Below, piece by piece: positions 38,915-53,218 of a stretch of 64,000 nucleotides of DNA; within the stretch, counting starts at the first letter, position 1; each line of letters starts with the position of its first letter. Origin of the DNA: Pampus argenteus (lineage: Eukaryota > Chordata > Actinopteri > Scombriformes > Stromateidae); NCBI GenBank assembly GCA_036937835.1, contig CM072873.1, positions 7,090,001 through 7,154,000 on the forward strand, in the 5' to 3' direction. Both the position numbers and the translations under genes were made by a program. Under the pieces are notes generated by a model. The model ran no database searches and was not told the origin of the DNA. It was given only the letters and a program-made list of their open reading frames with translations.

Positions 38915-39328
38915 TCTGTTTAGAGAATACAAATGTTGTCTTGGCTGAAAAAAGTGCTGAGCTGCAGCAACATGGAGGACAACATGTGGTACAACATGCT
39001 GTGCATCTGTGCTGGGCTTTGTCTAATCTCTGGAGTCTCTGCGATGTGGCTGCTAAAGCATGCATGACCTTTAAAACATCATTAACGTTAACTTTAGCTC
39101 TGCTGTACCTGCATTTGTAATGATGAGCGGCGCACGCATCTTACACACACTCACCTTAATACTCTGCAAAAGAGAGGGAAGTGGGTACACAGTTTACAAA
39201 CACACACACATCTTTCGCTCAGTAAGGGGCCAAATCAATACCAAACACACCGCACTGATTCTGTTTGTGTGGCTTTGATGTCAGTTTGAGGCTCTCGGGA
39301 GAGGAGAACTCTTCCCTCTGTAATGTTT

Positions 39329-39330
<2 letters not shown>

Positions 39331-39359
<29 letters not shown>
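39331..39359. repeat. (AC)14 microsatellite
   Basis: Perfect AC run. It generates artefactual Cys-Val frames on the minus strand. Confidence 0.97.
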
Positions 39360-39361
<2 letters not shown>

Positions 39362-40807
39362 TAAATGATTGCAAATGATGCAAACACACAAATCACTAGA
39401 GGCACATGTACACACACTTGTGAAATCCTTCTGGTTTACTGGCCTGCATTTATTCCCTACAGTCATTACAAAGCAGATTGTTCCAAATTAATAGGGCCAA
39501 CCAGCTAAGTTGGGAAGGTGTCTCAGTACGGTGTTACTTTTCCAACAAGTCAGTGTAGGGATTTACAGAAAATATGTGTGTCCATGAAGTGTGGCACAGA
39601 CACCCTCTTCTCTATAAACTACAACACTAAACTAACAGTGTCATGGACTGATTACGCAGTAATTGTCATAAACAATACTAAATTCATGCCATTCATGTAC
39701 CGTATATGGATAAGAAGTCCTTAAAGGACTCAGAAAAATCGAACATCTACAATTCCATGACTGCTGCTTGTGAAGATTCAAGAATAATTTTGAATGTCAA
39801 TGTCACATAATTGTTTACCAAATTGTTCCAGGTGTGTCTTATTTGACAGAGATAAGAGGGTCTAACCCAGTAGGGTAGCATGCAATAGGAAGGGAGAGGT
39901 TACCCACATATTGAATAAACTCTGAAAACCGAATGATGCAACTGCTTGATAAAAACCTTGAAACGTGACCTCATTACATTTCATTTTTTTGACATAGCTA
40001 CCACGTCCATTTCGGCAATTCTGTCAAATCGATTAACATTTTGTCTGAATGGTACATGATGCTAAATCAACATGCCTTAATATTTTCTTCAAAGATCATT
40101 GCTGCCATCTGCCAATTAGCTTGTCAAGCATCCAGATCCAGATTTAACATTTGCAAACATCTTCTGTTTTTGAAATAACCAGTTTATGGGGACTGCGCAG
40201 CATTAAAAGAGTGCTTTCTTGACGTTAAGTTTTAAAGCCATGATTGAAGCACAACAAGACACCCTGTGTGTTTCCGGAGACACTCCCCTCATCCTGCTTA
40301 TCAACTCTGTAGAACATAATGGCTTTGTGAAGTTCTCTTGGGTAGTTATGGCAGCTATAACCTGAAGACAATTTGGCTGTGTAGTAGACATCATCTCATT
40401 TTTATGACCATATTTTCAAAGATGGCTGCATGTTGTGTTGTGCTTCTCAAATCTTTCCGCCAATATGCTCTGTGTCGTAAAGAGGTGAGCCTCCCTGCTC
40501 CCATGTCATAAAAACATGGAGTGCATACTTTTATGTACTGAAAGGAGACAATTATTGGGTTAGAGTAGAGGAAGGTGATGATATAAAGCTGAAGATTACA
40601 GACACTCATGAGTACAAAGAGAGGAAATCTATACAGCAGTATCACATTGAAAGCCTAAATAAATCTTGTATTATAACCACACCATTAGATGTTATGTGGT
40701 GTCGGATTAGTTGCTTGTTTATATAGTACAGAATAAGATATTAATACAAAAAAGATGCCATGTGTAGGAGTTTATGTGGAATTAGCTCAGTTGACACACC
40801 CTAATAG

Positions 40808-40842
40808 CAAAGTAAAATAAAAAATAAAAAAATAAAAAATAT
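40808..40842. repeat. A-rich (AAAAAT)n-like tract
   Basis: Irregular runs of AAAATAAAAAATAAAAAAAT type. Confidence 0.8.
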
Positions 40843-41790
40843 ATTGCAAATGATGGCCAACCGATCTGCTTTATGCTTTCACTTAGTCCAATTTGAACAT
40901 TCTCAAGCATCTTTTCCCATGAAACATCCCCTCCATAAACAGCCCAGTTACGCATCAAAAGCGGCTGGGAGGGGAGATAATGAAATATGCTAACAGAAAG
41001 GCTGGAGAATCAACTGACGGATGGCATGACAATTTATTTCATAATGAGCGACATATTTGCAGCACCTCCTCCCAGGGATGCCTTTGAGCCCCACTGAGTG
41101 GACAAATTGAACTGGCTGGGAATGTGATTGTGTGTCCTTTCACCCTGCAATCACGTTATGAGAATGATTACTTCAGACTACAGCAAATGAGTTCATAATG
41201 CTCAATAGGTGCTCCTGAAGTACAGCGTGGCATTCGACAAGTACTTCAGCTTATTCCAAAGTGTCAGACATTCCCATCATCTTCATGATCTTTAAACATG
41301 CATCTAGCCTCTGGATGAAGTATATGTCTTAAAATGAATCCTGACTCGCCACTGAGACATTACATTTTTGTTTGTTTGTTGTTGTTGTTTTTTTTCTGCC
41401 GCATTAACAGGTATTATAACAGGTCTGTAGGAGATGATATTTCTCAGCAATGCTGAGTTCAGTAGCTGTATGCTTCTGTCCTGCACTGAAAGCTGTTGTT
41501 TTGTTTTGTTTTATTTCTTTTAACAAATGCTTTTGGCTTATGAAAGTACACAAAGAAGGTGAGACCACAGTAATCAACATAATTGGTAAAGTGTTCCATG
41601 AAACCCGTCTCACAGAGTTGAAAACCACTAAATATGCTAATTTTTTTTCCGTTTCAGCTTCAGTTTTAAATCGATTGATTAATTGCTAATCAAGGCTCCA
41701 CACAAGCACAGTGTCCGAACACTTTAAATTATGCACCTGTATATGTACGTGTGTGCTTGTGCATGCTGCAAATCACTTGCCCTCTCTACT

Positions 41791-41810
41791 GCGTGTGTGT
41801 GTGTGTGTGT
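41791..41810. repeat. (GT)n microsatellite, about 10 units
   Basis: GCGTGTGT... run of about 20 bases. Confidence 0.93.
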
Positions 41811-42802
41811 CACAAAGCATGTCCCACCTCTGTCTGTCTGACATCTATGAGACCTGTGCACCGGCCAGCACAGGAAATTTTAATTATGTCTGCAGATGTC
41901 GGCAGCGTGGCACAGAGGCTGTCAGCTGGCTGAGAAAGCCTCAGACACGTACTGTATTTAAGGAGACTCTCTTAGCCCATGATACAGCCATTAGTGCTTC
42001 TGCAGCGTCAGGGTAGGAGAAAGAGAGGCTAAAGCTGCAGTCGTGACTCAGAGATGTTCACAGTCATCAGTGGGAATATTTTTCATACAGGACGGGTTAA
42101 AGATCATATCACACTGTTCAGATGTTAGAAATTTAACTGTGAAGTGACGACACACAGAAAGACAGAAATGTCTTGCATCATTGCAACTAAACATTAGTAT
42201 CAACTGTGGACTCTGCTAATGAGGTGTTAATGAGGACTATTAGACTAATCAGAGTCACCATTTTACATTTCTAAACACCATAGATTGGGAAATTTACTGC
42301 CAAGTCATGTACTTTGCCTTTCCATGTATCAAACCTGCTTGTACGGCGCTTCGTTCTAATTGCACCACTTGAGTAGCAACGAAAAGGAAATTTTGTTTTA
42401 CATCATTAAAAACTAAAACGTAGCCAGACTTTATGTGAAACTAAAGCATTCATCAGATCATGATGGTCATGAAGTGGTTGGATTTATGTTTTTCCTTTTG
42501 AGGCAGTGTTTACAGATTCACAGCTGCCCTATTTGGATGGAGGATCTCTCCAGAAAAAGGTTAAATTATTGTGGCTGGATACAAGATAGGCTGAGATACT
42601 GCCAGGAGTGTCTTGCAAGCGTCATTGTGCAAAGATGTAAAAGCATACACATTAAAAAAAACAAGGAATTCATAACTGGTTAAAAGTTTTAATTCTGCCA
42701 ATCTGCAGAGGATTGCAATGTTTGTGCCTTTTGTTCACAAGGGCTTGAGGGAATAAGGCTAGCTTAGCTTCCCAGATATACCACCTTGTTTTCCATCTCT
42801 CT

Positions 42803-42836
42803 CACACACACACGCACGCACACACGCACACACAGC
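42803..42836. repeat. Imperfect (CA)n microsatellite with CACG variants
   Basis: CA repeat in which some units are CACG. Confidence 0.9.
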
Positions 42837-45800
42837 CCGACTCCACAAACGCAATCTAGGTCATCTTTCATCATCTGGTTCTCCAGCTCAGGCAGATGGA
42901 TGAGCTCTGAGTTAAGTGGACACAAAGTGTGTGCAGAAAGTCAGTGTGCAAAAGCTGAAACAGTGAAATCCAACTTGTGGGTGCAGCTAATGACAGAGCA
43001 TACTGTCACAGTGGCATTGCAAGAAATTATCTGCCTATGTTTAGCATGGGAAGAAGAACGCTGCTGGCTCTGAGATGTTGCTCTTTCTATGCAAGCTGTG
43101 TGCAAGTTTCCCTTAAACTTGGGCTCCGATTTCAACAAAGAACTGGCAAGATATGAAATTTGAATACTGTAAAATGAGCTAGAACACACAATACCACTAC
43201 TAAGAAGAATTATTAACTTAACCTGTGTCTCTAACGTGTTTTAACCGTCATATATTTCAAACATCCATTAATTAAGTCAGATAACTCACGTTATATTCTT
43301 TGCTTTGCACGTTTCATTTCACAAATACTGTACAGGGAACCCAAACACAACCTGTCACCTTGTTGCAGTAAAAACCAAGTAATTCAATAATGTAGAAGTC
43401 GATTAAATGTTTGACGCACACATTCATAGTGCAAATAAGTTTTCAGGAGAGGTAGAAATTTGCTGGCATCTGCTTAAAAAACTATATTCAGTCTCCATCA
43501 CCAGCCTTGTGACTTACAGCAAGAAAAATGGCAAAGAAATCTACCGAACTCACACGTGAAGCAGAATTAAAACACTAAAGGCTAAACCCGAGAATTGTTT
43601 TCAGTCATGCAGGTCAATTGCCTGAAGGAACATCATTGTGAAAGGTGTGTCCAATTGAGCCTTTACCATTAAATGAAGAAGACTTTTTCCCAACACTGAC
43701 AATAAATACAAAAGGAGAAGCATGATTAACACTTTATAAACTAACCACTGCAACAAGGTTGGGTCATATTTAAAAGCATGCCATTAGTCACCTGCTCCTC
43801 TTTTGCTGAAACTGTGACTGCTGTTTGTCAGCATATGCAAGTCTGTTTTTTTATGATATCTCTACGTGACATATTATATAAATCAGCAGTTTTATTTTTG
43901 ACTGTTGCACCTGCAGACTGGGCCCAGGTGATCTGTCCTCTTTGAAGTTGTGTGTGTCATGTATGAACTGCAAACCCTTTTCACAGGAGCTGTTCATTAT
44001 TTTCCAAACTGTGTCTTTGTTATAATCTGTGCTGAGCCACGTCTCCACAGTTACCATGAGTGTTAGCCACAGACTCAGATACTGAAGCTCCAGCGTGTAC
44101 AGTGGTTGCCACACTTGTGGTTTTCAGTTGAATGACAGCGATTACATCAACACTTTTCTCTCCTGGGTGCAAAGAGACGAAGGCCCAGGAGTGTCTGGGG
44201 GTGGGGGGAGGGGGTTACATATTGTTTTTTTCTGCGCTATAGTGCCTTATTGATTCAATATTCACAGACACATTGAGGCGGGTGGGGCAACAAGCCATAT
44301 CAAAGCTTTCTTGCCTTGTCTCCCCAGACGCTTTGGCTCCAGCTTTTCTGAAGTTATTGGTTTTACCTGAGACTTACTTGAAAACTATTGAAAACTAAGA
44401 TTTTTATATGCTCAGGCAAAATCTCTTTGAGTGGTTGAATTTTGGTTTTCACGGTGACTATCCCACCTACTGTGACACTACGTCATCAAGTTCTATTATC
44501 ATTTTATGTTTGATCATTAGCAATTAGCAAGACAATTAAAAATCAGAAGATTTGGCATTTTGGTGGAATGAATCGTCTCTTTTTTTTTAGCATGAACTCC
44601 ATCAATGTGTTTTGATGTACTGTAGATCTGATCAGGGGCAGAGAGGGTGTCAATCCAGCACATATAATATACAATGCAGAGAGGTTCATCTGGTTCAGCT
44701 GCAGAGCAAACACATGACAGTCAATTGAAAAATCAACTAAAATATTCTAGTTTCTGAAAACATATCTTCAAATACAAACACCGACACAGTGGACACACTT
44801 CAAGTGTTATCTGTCTCTCTGCTTCACCCTGTCTCCTGCTAAAAACATAAACAAACAGGGATAAAATGAAAATTTTCCACACTTGATGGTGGATTATAAA
44901 AGCACGCAATTTATCATAAAACTGCCCAGACCTCCATCCAATAGCCAACTTCATTTTCAGATAACAGCCACAACAATAAACCACCCCACCATGCTCCATG
45001 GCTCTAAAACATTTGCTAAAAATCAAGTTGACTGGCTAATTCTGTCACAACCATTGAAGCTGTACTTGATCAATTTATTTGATACAGCTAAGATAAGATG
45101 GACATCAAATTAATTCCTATACATATAGTTATAATATAACATATAGTTGAAATAGAACCAACCATTGCCTCATAGCCTTGTCTGTAGTGCTGTTGAAATT
45201 CAGCAAGATGCCGTCCATCTCGTGCCAGGTCAGGTCAGGGCAGGACTGTATCAATGTAAGGAGGGACGGCTCATTTACTCCCCGCTTGAGACATAAACCA
45301 GTGTGTGATTGAATGAGGAAACGGAGCCTGCGGTGCTAACATTGTAAAAAATGTCCTCATTAAATGAATGTATTAAACGGACTGTGCAGCTTTGCCTGAG
45401 GTACAAACTCCTCAAGTGCTTTCATAGCAAAGACTTGTTATTTCAAACCAAGAAATCACAATTCAAAAGAAATTGAATTTTTCTCAAATATGTTAAGATA
45501 TGGGTCTGGTGGACTAATCACTTCTACTCAGAATCTGCCAAACGCTTTCTTCTTTGCAATGTTTTTCATAAGCTCAGGCGACATTCCCACGAGACAAAAA
45601 ATACATACTTTTTTTTCCTTCCAAGTAGAAAAGCACACGTCAGACAGGTAATGAACCTGGGAACGATTCTTTAAACAACTATAGTATCTCGCTGGTGTAT
45701 AGTCCTAAGATACATGCTGCTTTTTAGAAAACACAAAAGGAAAAGAAAATGACAGATGCACAATATTTTCCACAGATTTTGAAGTTTAACTATAAGGCCG

Positions 45801-48323
45801 CATGAATAAGTCAACAATATTCACTCAACTAAGGATCAAATGTCTCTTTCTCCTCTCTTCTTCTCTCACCTGTCTTATCTTTCATCTCTCTCTTCTTCAG
45901 CGCCTGTTTATTTGACTGACTACAGCTCCGTGTTCGTACACAGGCAGGCTTCTCTCACCGTTCATCACACGAGACAGCAGCTGGAGCTGAGAGGGCATGT
46001 GAGTGTGTTTACATTGGTATATAGTGTATACTTTGAAGCAGCATCAAACCAAGACATGTCAGACATGACTTGGATCATATCGAGCGGAAAAACACACGAG
46101 GGACAATCGAGGACATTTACAAGTCTCTCACACGGGAGACAATGTGAGGTCACGTAGTCTATCAAACTGAAGAGACCCGCAGCTTTCTTCACTATTTCTC
46201 CAATGAATTTCAAAGCCAAAACTATGCTTGTTTTGCAAGAAGAAATAAAACATTCTTCCTCTTACATGTGAAAAGCTGAATTTATAAGCTATGAAACACA
46301 AATTTGTTTAATTTAATACACTGAATACACACAGAGCTGGTTCAGTGATGTAAGCAACACAGAAATATTTACCTAAACTTTGTTAACATTAGCTAATATT
46401 AGCCTCCTCATGCTTCTTGGTCATAGAAGAAGTAAGGTGCCGTTTAATGGTAAGTTCAACTTCAGCAAAGCTTATATGGTCCAACCTCTCACCGAATACT
46501 TTATCAACTGTTTGTCTTAACTCAAATTAATGAATACCCTGTGGTCGAACAGCTGCATATCAGGAAGAGAACTGCTAATGTACACGTTAATAGGAAAATC
46601 ATTTCAATTACTGCAGAAAATGGCTCATTTGTACTCAAATTATTACTACTTTTAATTGCAAAAAGACCCAACTACAGATGAAACGGTAGCAGTTTAAGCA
46701 GTCATTCGTCTTGGGGAGATAAGTAACCCTGCCAGATGGAAGACAATGCATGACGATCTAATTAATCACTGTGCTCCCGCTGGGTCAAAAAAAGAAAGGA
46801 AAAAAGAAAAAAAAGAGACTGGATTTGCAGTTTTACTGCTCAGTGTTTAAAAAGGGTCGAGTAAGACACTGAACGGGAGGCTGTAGCTCACTTAAATGAG
46901 GCTGTGAACTGTTTGAATCTTCCAGCACATCGATTTCTCATAATTTCACCTTAGATGCGCTTTGACTGTTTGTGCTGTGTTTAAGATTTTGGCTTTGTGA
47001 TTCAAGTCTTTGTCCTCATTAGCGGGGTTCGGACCTGGGCCTCTTACCTCCGGCATGGCTCCATTCATTCATCGCTGATGACACAAGTGGGCGCCTACTA
47101 TTTGAACTCACTCCCTGCACTAAATGTGCTGGCACTGCAGTGAGATTGGAGTGAGAGAGAGAGCCAGAGGACACGCTTAACGGCCCCCTCAAGCGAGTTT
47201 ATGACCTTTTAGTGATAAGAGGCTTGTCTTAGTGCCCGGCAAATTTATGAGTGCAAAGAAAAAGGGCTTTCTAATGTTACCTGGCTGCTGTCTTTTTTCT
47301 TTTTTTTTTATCCACTACATCTCTGCAATAAAGGACACCATACACACTGGAGAGGGTTTTGTATGTTAATTAAAAAAGCACACATTTGACTTTTTTGAAC
47401 TGTCAACAGTCCACCTTAAGAGCTAATTAAGCCTGTGAGATTACTGCAGTGCTTGATGCTAAGAATATTCACACTTAAACCTACATTACTGATCTAAAAT
47501 AAAGATACAACCGACTGGGGTCAAGATTTACAGGACTCATACAAGAGTCTAAGGAACTGCGCTAAACAACTTACTTTAATGATACAGAACTGTAATATAG
47601 TGTGTGTCATGTCCTTTACCTTTCAATTCATCTCCTGTGTCTTATAGAATGAGAGTATCAGTATGATATTCAAGGCAAAAAAAATGACTCTGTCTCTCTA
47701 GTTAGGTCTTGATTACTTCCCATTTTCTTCCATTAATCATCTGCACATCGCCTTCTCCCTCAGTTATTCACATCGGCCCCTCTTTCTCCTAGAAACGTCC
47801 CCTGTGGATCAAACCCTGCGGTCTCTTCTTCACGGAGACATATTGACTCTTTTGATGGTCTTGCACCCGCTTTACAAGAATATTCTCCCTCATTTTTATT
47901 TAAATGAGAGAGCGTGTGGAGAGGGCCAGCATGCGGATCAATGCGCAAATCTCAACAATCTCTCCCCAGCTGCACATGTGTCAAACAGCATGTCGTGGGG
48001 AGATTACACTGCGCTCAGCAGCCCGGTGTCTTTCTTTTTCAACCTGCCAGGGCTGGTGGGATGCGTGGTGAAAATCGATCATTACACTCGGGTTGGTGGC
48101 AGAAACGTCAGTGCCCCGCCTTTGGCTTAAAAATTGCTGGCATCCACAGGGATGAACCAGATGGTAGGCACCTAGGGCAGTGAGCTCTGAAACTGAACAG
48201 GCATGGCATGCACTTTACAATGAGCAGCAAAATCTTTCAAAGTGTCACAACTTACCAATTGCCTCACATTAATGCTGAATAAATGATGATGTGCGCTACC
48301 GGGTGGCAATTTGTGTAATTATG

Positions 48324-48345
48324 CTAATAATAATAATAATAATAA
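48324..48345. repeat. (AAT)7 microsatellite
   Basis: Perfect trinucleotide TAATAATAAT run. Confidence 0.93.
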
Positions 48346-51185
48346 GATTTACATTGTTTTGTGTGACTACATACTGAGTCATAGCATTACTGGTGACCAA
48401 CATGGTCACCAATATTGAGATTTCAGAAGAGATTGTATTCTGCATTGTTTGTCTGTTTGTTTTTTTCCACCTTGAGTTTTTGTGTAGCTTCACCCACAAC
48501 GGATCTTCCTTTGTTCAGAATTAATGGAAACTCAATACATATTTAAAAGCTATTCTGCTTTTACTCAGCTTGACCAAACATCCTTGGTGTGGGGCAGGAG
48601 ACCAAAACCTCTACGCTCACATGTCTTTCTCCAACATAGAAGCACTAAGCCAATAAATTCCATCTCTAATGGTTTCTTCCCATTTGATGGCCCTGATGTT
48701 TAATCAGAGTAAGAGCTGGGTCTTGCTTTGCTTTTGATGGCATCCATTAATTTGGCCTCTCCTTTTCATTTGTTTGTTGATGGGTTTTTTTTGTTTTTTT
48801 CCCCTCTTACTGCCACAACAGCCCGCTGGCATTCATCGCCGGTCTGATTGAGCCCTGTTCAATACCAACGTAGCAACTGGGTTGGAGACAAATTACTTAC
48901 AGCCGCAACTATTCGATTCTACATTCACTGACCCAAACATAGGCGGTGTTTGCTATTTTAGTGCCAACTGCTTGACAATAAGAGCCTCCTCCTTCATTAT
49001 TTTGATGAACTATCATCCTTTGTTTTTAAAATTGAGTTGGCATGCATGGGTTCATTTGTTTTATCTGCTAAATCTTCCATCACGAGCGATCCCTGTGGAT
49101 GTATTTCAACCTGGCGGAGAAGCCAAGATCATTTCAACATCAGACGAGTCACATCACAATGTTATCAAACTGTTAAAAATGCAACATTAGGTTGGCTTTT
49201 CTGCCCCAAATAAGTTGTTCATTCATTTAACAGGTGCACTGAATTTATCGTCGTTGTCATTTTTGGCACACTTCTTAAGGACCTTGCCAAGAGAAACGCC
49301 AAGGAGCTATCCAAATTTAAAATTACTCAGGTCCAACACCAGATGTAACATAAATCATTGTTTAAAAGTTGTCTATACTGCTATAACAGAAGTAGGAAGA
49401 TAAATCTTGTGTGTGCGGGCCAGCAAAGATTTGATGAGACGGTAGTGAAGCTAAAATTACCACACTACTTTCCCGATAATTAAGTAAATGCTATATACAG
49501 CACAGTATGCCACGGTCGATGAAAAAGGTGCCTCAGCCTTGTCATTTTAGCGCAGACAGCCATCAGTCAATAATGATGAATGTGCTGACCACTGTATAGT
49601 AGCAGAGAAACACAGCAGGAGGAGATGAAGGAAAAGAAAAGCAGCCACTTACATTTAAGGTTATCAAACAACATACCAATAACAGTTAAATAATTATGAT
49701 ACTTTTTCTGGAACAAATCTTTTAAATACACTCATTAGCTTTCTTGCCAAGAGCTAGATAAGATCAATACCACTCTCATGATGTCTATTCAATATGAACC
49801 TTGTGCTGGTTATCTTAGCTTAACAACGCTAGCTCTGTCCAAAGGAAATCCACCTGACAGCCCCTCTACAGTTCACCAATTAACATTTTAGGTCGAGTTT
49901 GTTTAATCAGTTCAAACACCAGAGTGTAAAAGGGTCAAGTTACTGTTTTATGGGGGTGATGTGTCTGACTATTTCTTAGCCAGAAGCAGTGACTTGATAA
50001 GAGTATTTCCTAAAATATTCCTGTAAAGAAATGTCCTCATTTTGGTAGGTTTTCATAATGCCCCTGAGTTTTTCTTGAAGGTGTAATGTATCAACCGTCT
50101 CTGAAATTACACCATGCCCCCACCCAAAGATCACAACACGCACATTTCATTGTGCTGCAGAGAAATCTATTTTTCATCAAGATTTCAACTCCTTTTAGTT
50201 GCAAATATGTTTGCTCCAACAGAGTCATTAATGAACCCTCTGTAATAAATACTGCATAGCTAAATGAAGATGGCTCCTCATCAGTGAATAAAGTGTCTGG
50301 GGCAAAAAGGATAGGAGTTACACTGCCTTTCAAGAAATGCAAAGTCGAGACACTACCAGCCTCTACTTGCTGAAGGAAAACACTCCCTCCCGCCCCAGGT
50401 CATTAGCTCTAGCTGGCCTCCCTGCCACGCTGGCCTTCTCTGACCACATGAGCACCGCTCTGGGACCATGTCAAAGCCGTCACACTACATAGAGCCACGG
50501 CATCAGTTCCAAGGCTGAGTCACAGGAGTTAGTCCATCCAACGACTTGTCATTGCTGCGAGAAGACGTACCCAGTCGCTCGTGTCACATTATGATGCCCC
50601 GTGGTATTTCAGCACAAAGGAAAAAAAAAAGTGTAGTGAGAACTATACCGACAACTTTGTAGAAAACCAAACCACTCACGTTTCATTTTATTCCTCTGTG
50701 ATACGCTGAGGCTTGATCCATGTCACATTAAGGTTACAAGATCCAAAAGTCAGAATGATAAAAGGAGAAACAAAAATGACTGTGTCCAAGTCTGCTTTGT
50801 AACTGTCCTAAAGCCTGCCTCTTTTTTACCCAGCCACAAGGCAGCTGCATTCACCATCTTCCCTGTGATAGTGCAGTAGCCAAGCATTTTTATAATGAAA
50901 TGTCTGTAAGGTGACAGATAAGGCCTCCTTTCAAACTTGTCAGTCAGCGGCTTTTCCCCATGGAAACTTGTGATTTCAGAGTACATGACAGTCAAGTCGG
51001 GCTTTTCTTTAGAACGGCAGATGAGAACGAAAGATTGAATCGTACGTTCCTCAAAGAGCTTGTGTCACCTCTGTGAGATTATATATTGGCCCATTCACCA
51101 ACCCTCACACCCACTCACCACAAGTATCTGATATCACTTCGTTGTGTATTTAGCATTAATATACAGACTCTTTAAAGAACTGTTT

Positions 51186-51207
51186 AAAAAAAAAAAAAAA
51201 AAAAAAA
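51186..51207. repeat. A22 homopolymer
   Basis: Long A run after TGTTT. No retroposon body is recognised upstream. Confidence 0.9.
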
Positions 51208-51739
51208 GAATAAGAAACAAGCGGGGACAAACTTGAGATGTCTGACCCTTTTTCATATTTGCTTACATAAGATGTTTCCTAACGGACTGCGTGTGTGGCT
51301 ATGGAGCTGCAAACAACAAAAATAATAAAAAATCATGCCCATCTCTGCATCTGGCTAATCACAGTACGTTTGTGTCTAATTTAGAGATGCACACAACCAC
51401 AAGGAAAACAAGAGAAGGGGCAATTTGGACATAATTGGACTGACAAACCACTGCTAGTTTAGCTAATGATTTACTGTGGCACCTAGCTGATGAGACTCCC
51501 TGCAGAGCCTCTGCAGTTGTAAAGCTTCAACAGAGGGCCCCCCCCAATGCATTTGCAGGTCAGCAAAAACCTTCACATTTAAGGCAAGCAACACTGCTCT
51601 GCAATCGACAGCAACATCACCTGGAGCGTGAACCATTCCCCTCACCTGGCCCGCAGCCTGCACGTTTTCATGTTCTTTTTCTACTTAGCGCCACAAGAAC
51701 AACAACCAAGGTCAGGCAGTAGTAGTCGTATGGGAAGAA

Positions 51740-51741
<2 letters not shown>

Positions 51742-51772
<31 letters not shown>
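51742..51772. repeat. (GT)15 microsatellite
   Basis: Perfect GT run followed by TTGTGTC. Confidence 0.96.
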
Positions 51773-51776
<4 letters not shown>

Positions 51777-53158
51777 TGTCTGATGTGCGTGTTGGGAGTT
51801 AAGGGTGCTGGGGCCAGCGCTGTGCCTTGATTTCATGGACTCTGTGCAAGCATGGCAAGGTCAACATGATGTCGTCCAGCTGGCATCGAGTAAAAACATC
51901 AGAGGTGCTTATCTTTTTCTCCCCCCCCACCCTCTCTCTCCTATGTTACACTGCTGATGTGGCTGCGAGCTGCTGGCTCCAGATCACTGTTCCAGCAAGA
52001 TCAGACAGAGGAGGGGGAGGCTTTGTGTTGCCTGAAAGCACCCCAGTGCTCCCTAGTGGACATGCGCACATGAATGAACACACACAAACTTTAAAACACA
52101 GACATGTCTGCACACTGAAGCACACACCGGAGCACATAAATGAACACAAAATGTCTTACATTCACATTCATGTCCACACACGTATGCATAGATGGCGGAG
52201 CTTGTGCACACACAAAAATACACAAAACACAATTGAAATGTTGATGTCTGGAGACATGAGAGACCAGCTCAAATAGTAAAAAGTCCACCGTGACAATTAT
52301 GATCTGAGCGTCATGCGTCTAGAGGTGAATGGAGATAGTGTATTTTGCCAGTACTGGTTATATCAAGAGGTCTACATGTGATTGAATATATGAATACAGC
52401 ATGGCTGTGAGCAAAGGTCAGGATCTGTCAGGTAACAAAAGCCCCATGACAAGCTATTATATGTACAAGGCAAATGAGGAAAGTGGATTAAAATAACCTC
52501 TTCAAAAGATCCTTGAATAGCCAGCTAAGACTAGCTGCCAGAGGCTATAATAAACAGTGTTCACCAGAAATCACACTGTGGGTGTCCACAAAGAAAATCA
52601 GGTGGGGCGACACCCCATCTAGACATTTTTAACTATAACTTTACATATTACCATATTTTAAAATCATCACATCATGACATTACTAGCAGCAATGTAAGCA
52701 GACTTAGGGAGGGGGTGGTCATTACATCTGAGACATAACTACAAAAAACACACCAGCATTAAAGCATAAACGAGACACAGCAGCCAAACAATCACACACA
52801 CACACATATATCTGCAGAGGCTGAAACATCAGAAGAACATATGCGGCCATGTGCAGACTAAACTATAATATGCAGCGCCTCAGGGACAGAGAATGGAAAT
52901 GTCTTACCTTTGATTATTTCACGTCTGCACTGGGGTTTTTTTCCACTGTAGGCCAATGATTTATTAAGCTCTGCTCCTGGAGAAAGTTCAGTCTGTGTGT
53001 CACCATCTGGTCTCATCCGACTGACAGCTGAGAGGAACGATACGGCTGCACAGGTTGTTATATGGGGCCTGTATGACACCATTCAACGTGAGAAATAAGT
53101 CTCCAGTCCTTATGTTACATCCAGTAGGGAACTTCTCCAAGTGATAGACGGCACCCAC

Positions 53159-53218
53159 CTCTCCTGCGAGATGTTTATTAAACCGCAGTACAAACACTGC
53201 ATGGTCTATGTCCTCCAT
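53159..53218 (-). CDS. Candidate first coding exon of an unrecognised gene nested in the alk intron
   Basis: On the minus strand an ATG at 53218 opens a frame of exactly 20 codons (MEDIDHAVFVLR... to ...HLAGE) that ends at GAG followed by GTGGGT, an acceptable phase-0 splice donor at 53158. The frame stays open for 52 more codons past the donor, so the splice is an inference. What favours a real gene is the sequence upstream on the same strand: a TAGC/GCTA-rich leader, then a CpG cluster, a layout often seen at fish promoters. The start context is mediocre (C at -3, G at +4). I do not recognise the peptide and found no convincing second exon to the left. It may be chance. Confidence 0.25.

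Larger units (their letters stand above)
37226..53158. other. Intronic sequence, mostly featureless apart from simple repeats
   Basis: About 16 kb with scattered microsatellites and no recognised transposon. It contains the unexplained 199-codon plus-strand frame at 37661-38260, described as a finding, and a His/Thr-rich low-complexity frame near 52050-52230. Conserved non-coding elements may be present but cannot be judged without alignment. Confidence 0.6.

Noticed and set aside
47804..48130. 108-codon plus-strand frame with an overlapping 89-codon frame
   Set aside because: No recognisable motif; overlapping frames of similar length suggest locally low stop density, not coding.
50091..50342. 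83-codon minus-strand frame as a possible second exon of the candidate nested gene
   Set aside because: No recognisable motif and no evident acceptor in the right phase; kept only as a possibility to test by RNA-seq.
51827..52276. 149-codon plus-strand frame rich in His and Thr
   Set aside because: The second half is CA-rich low-complexity sequence, and no domain or splice context was seen.
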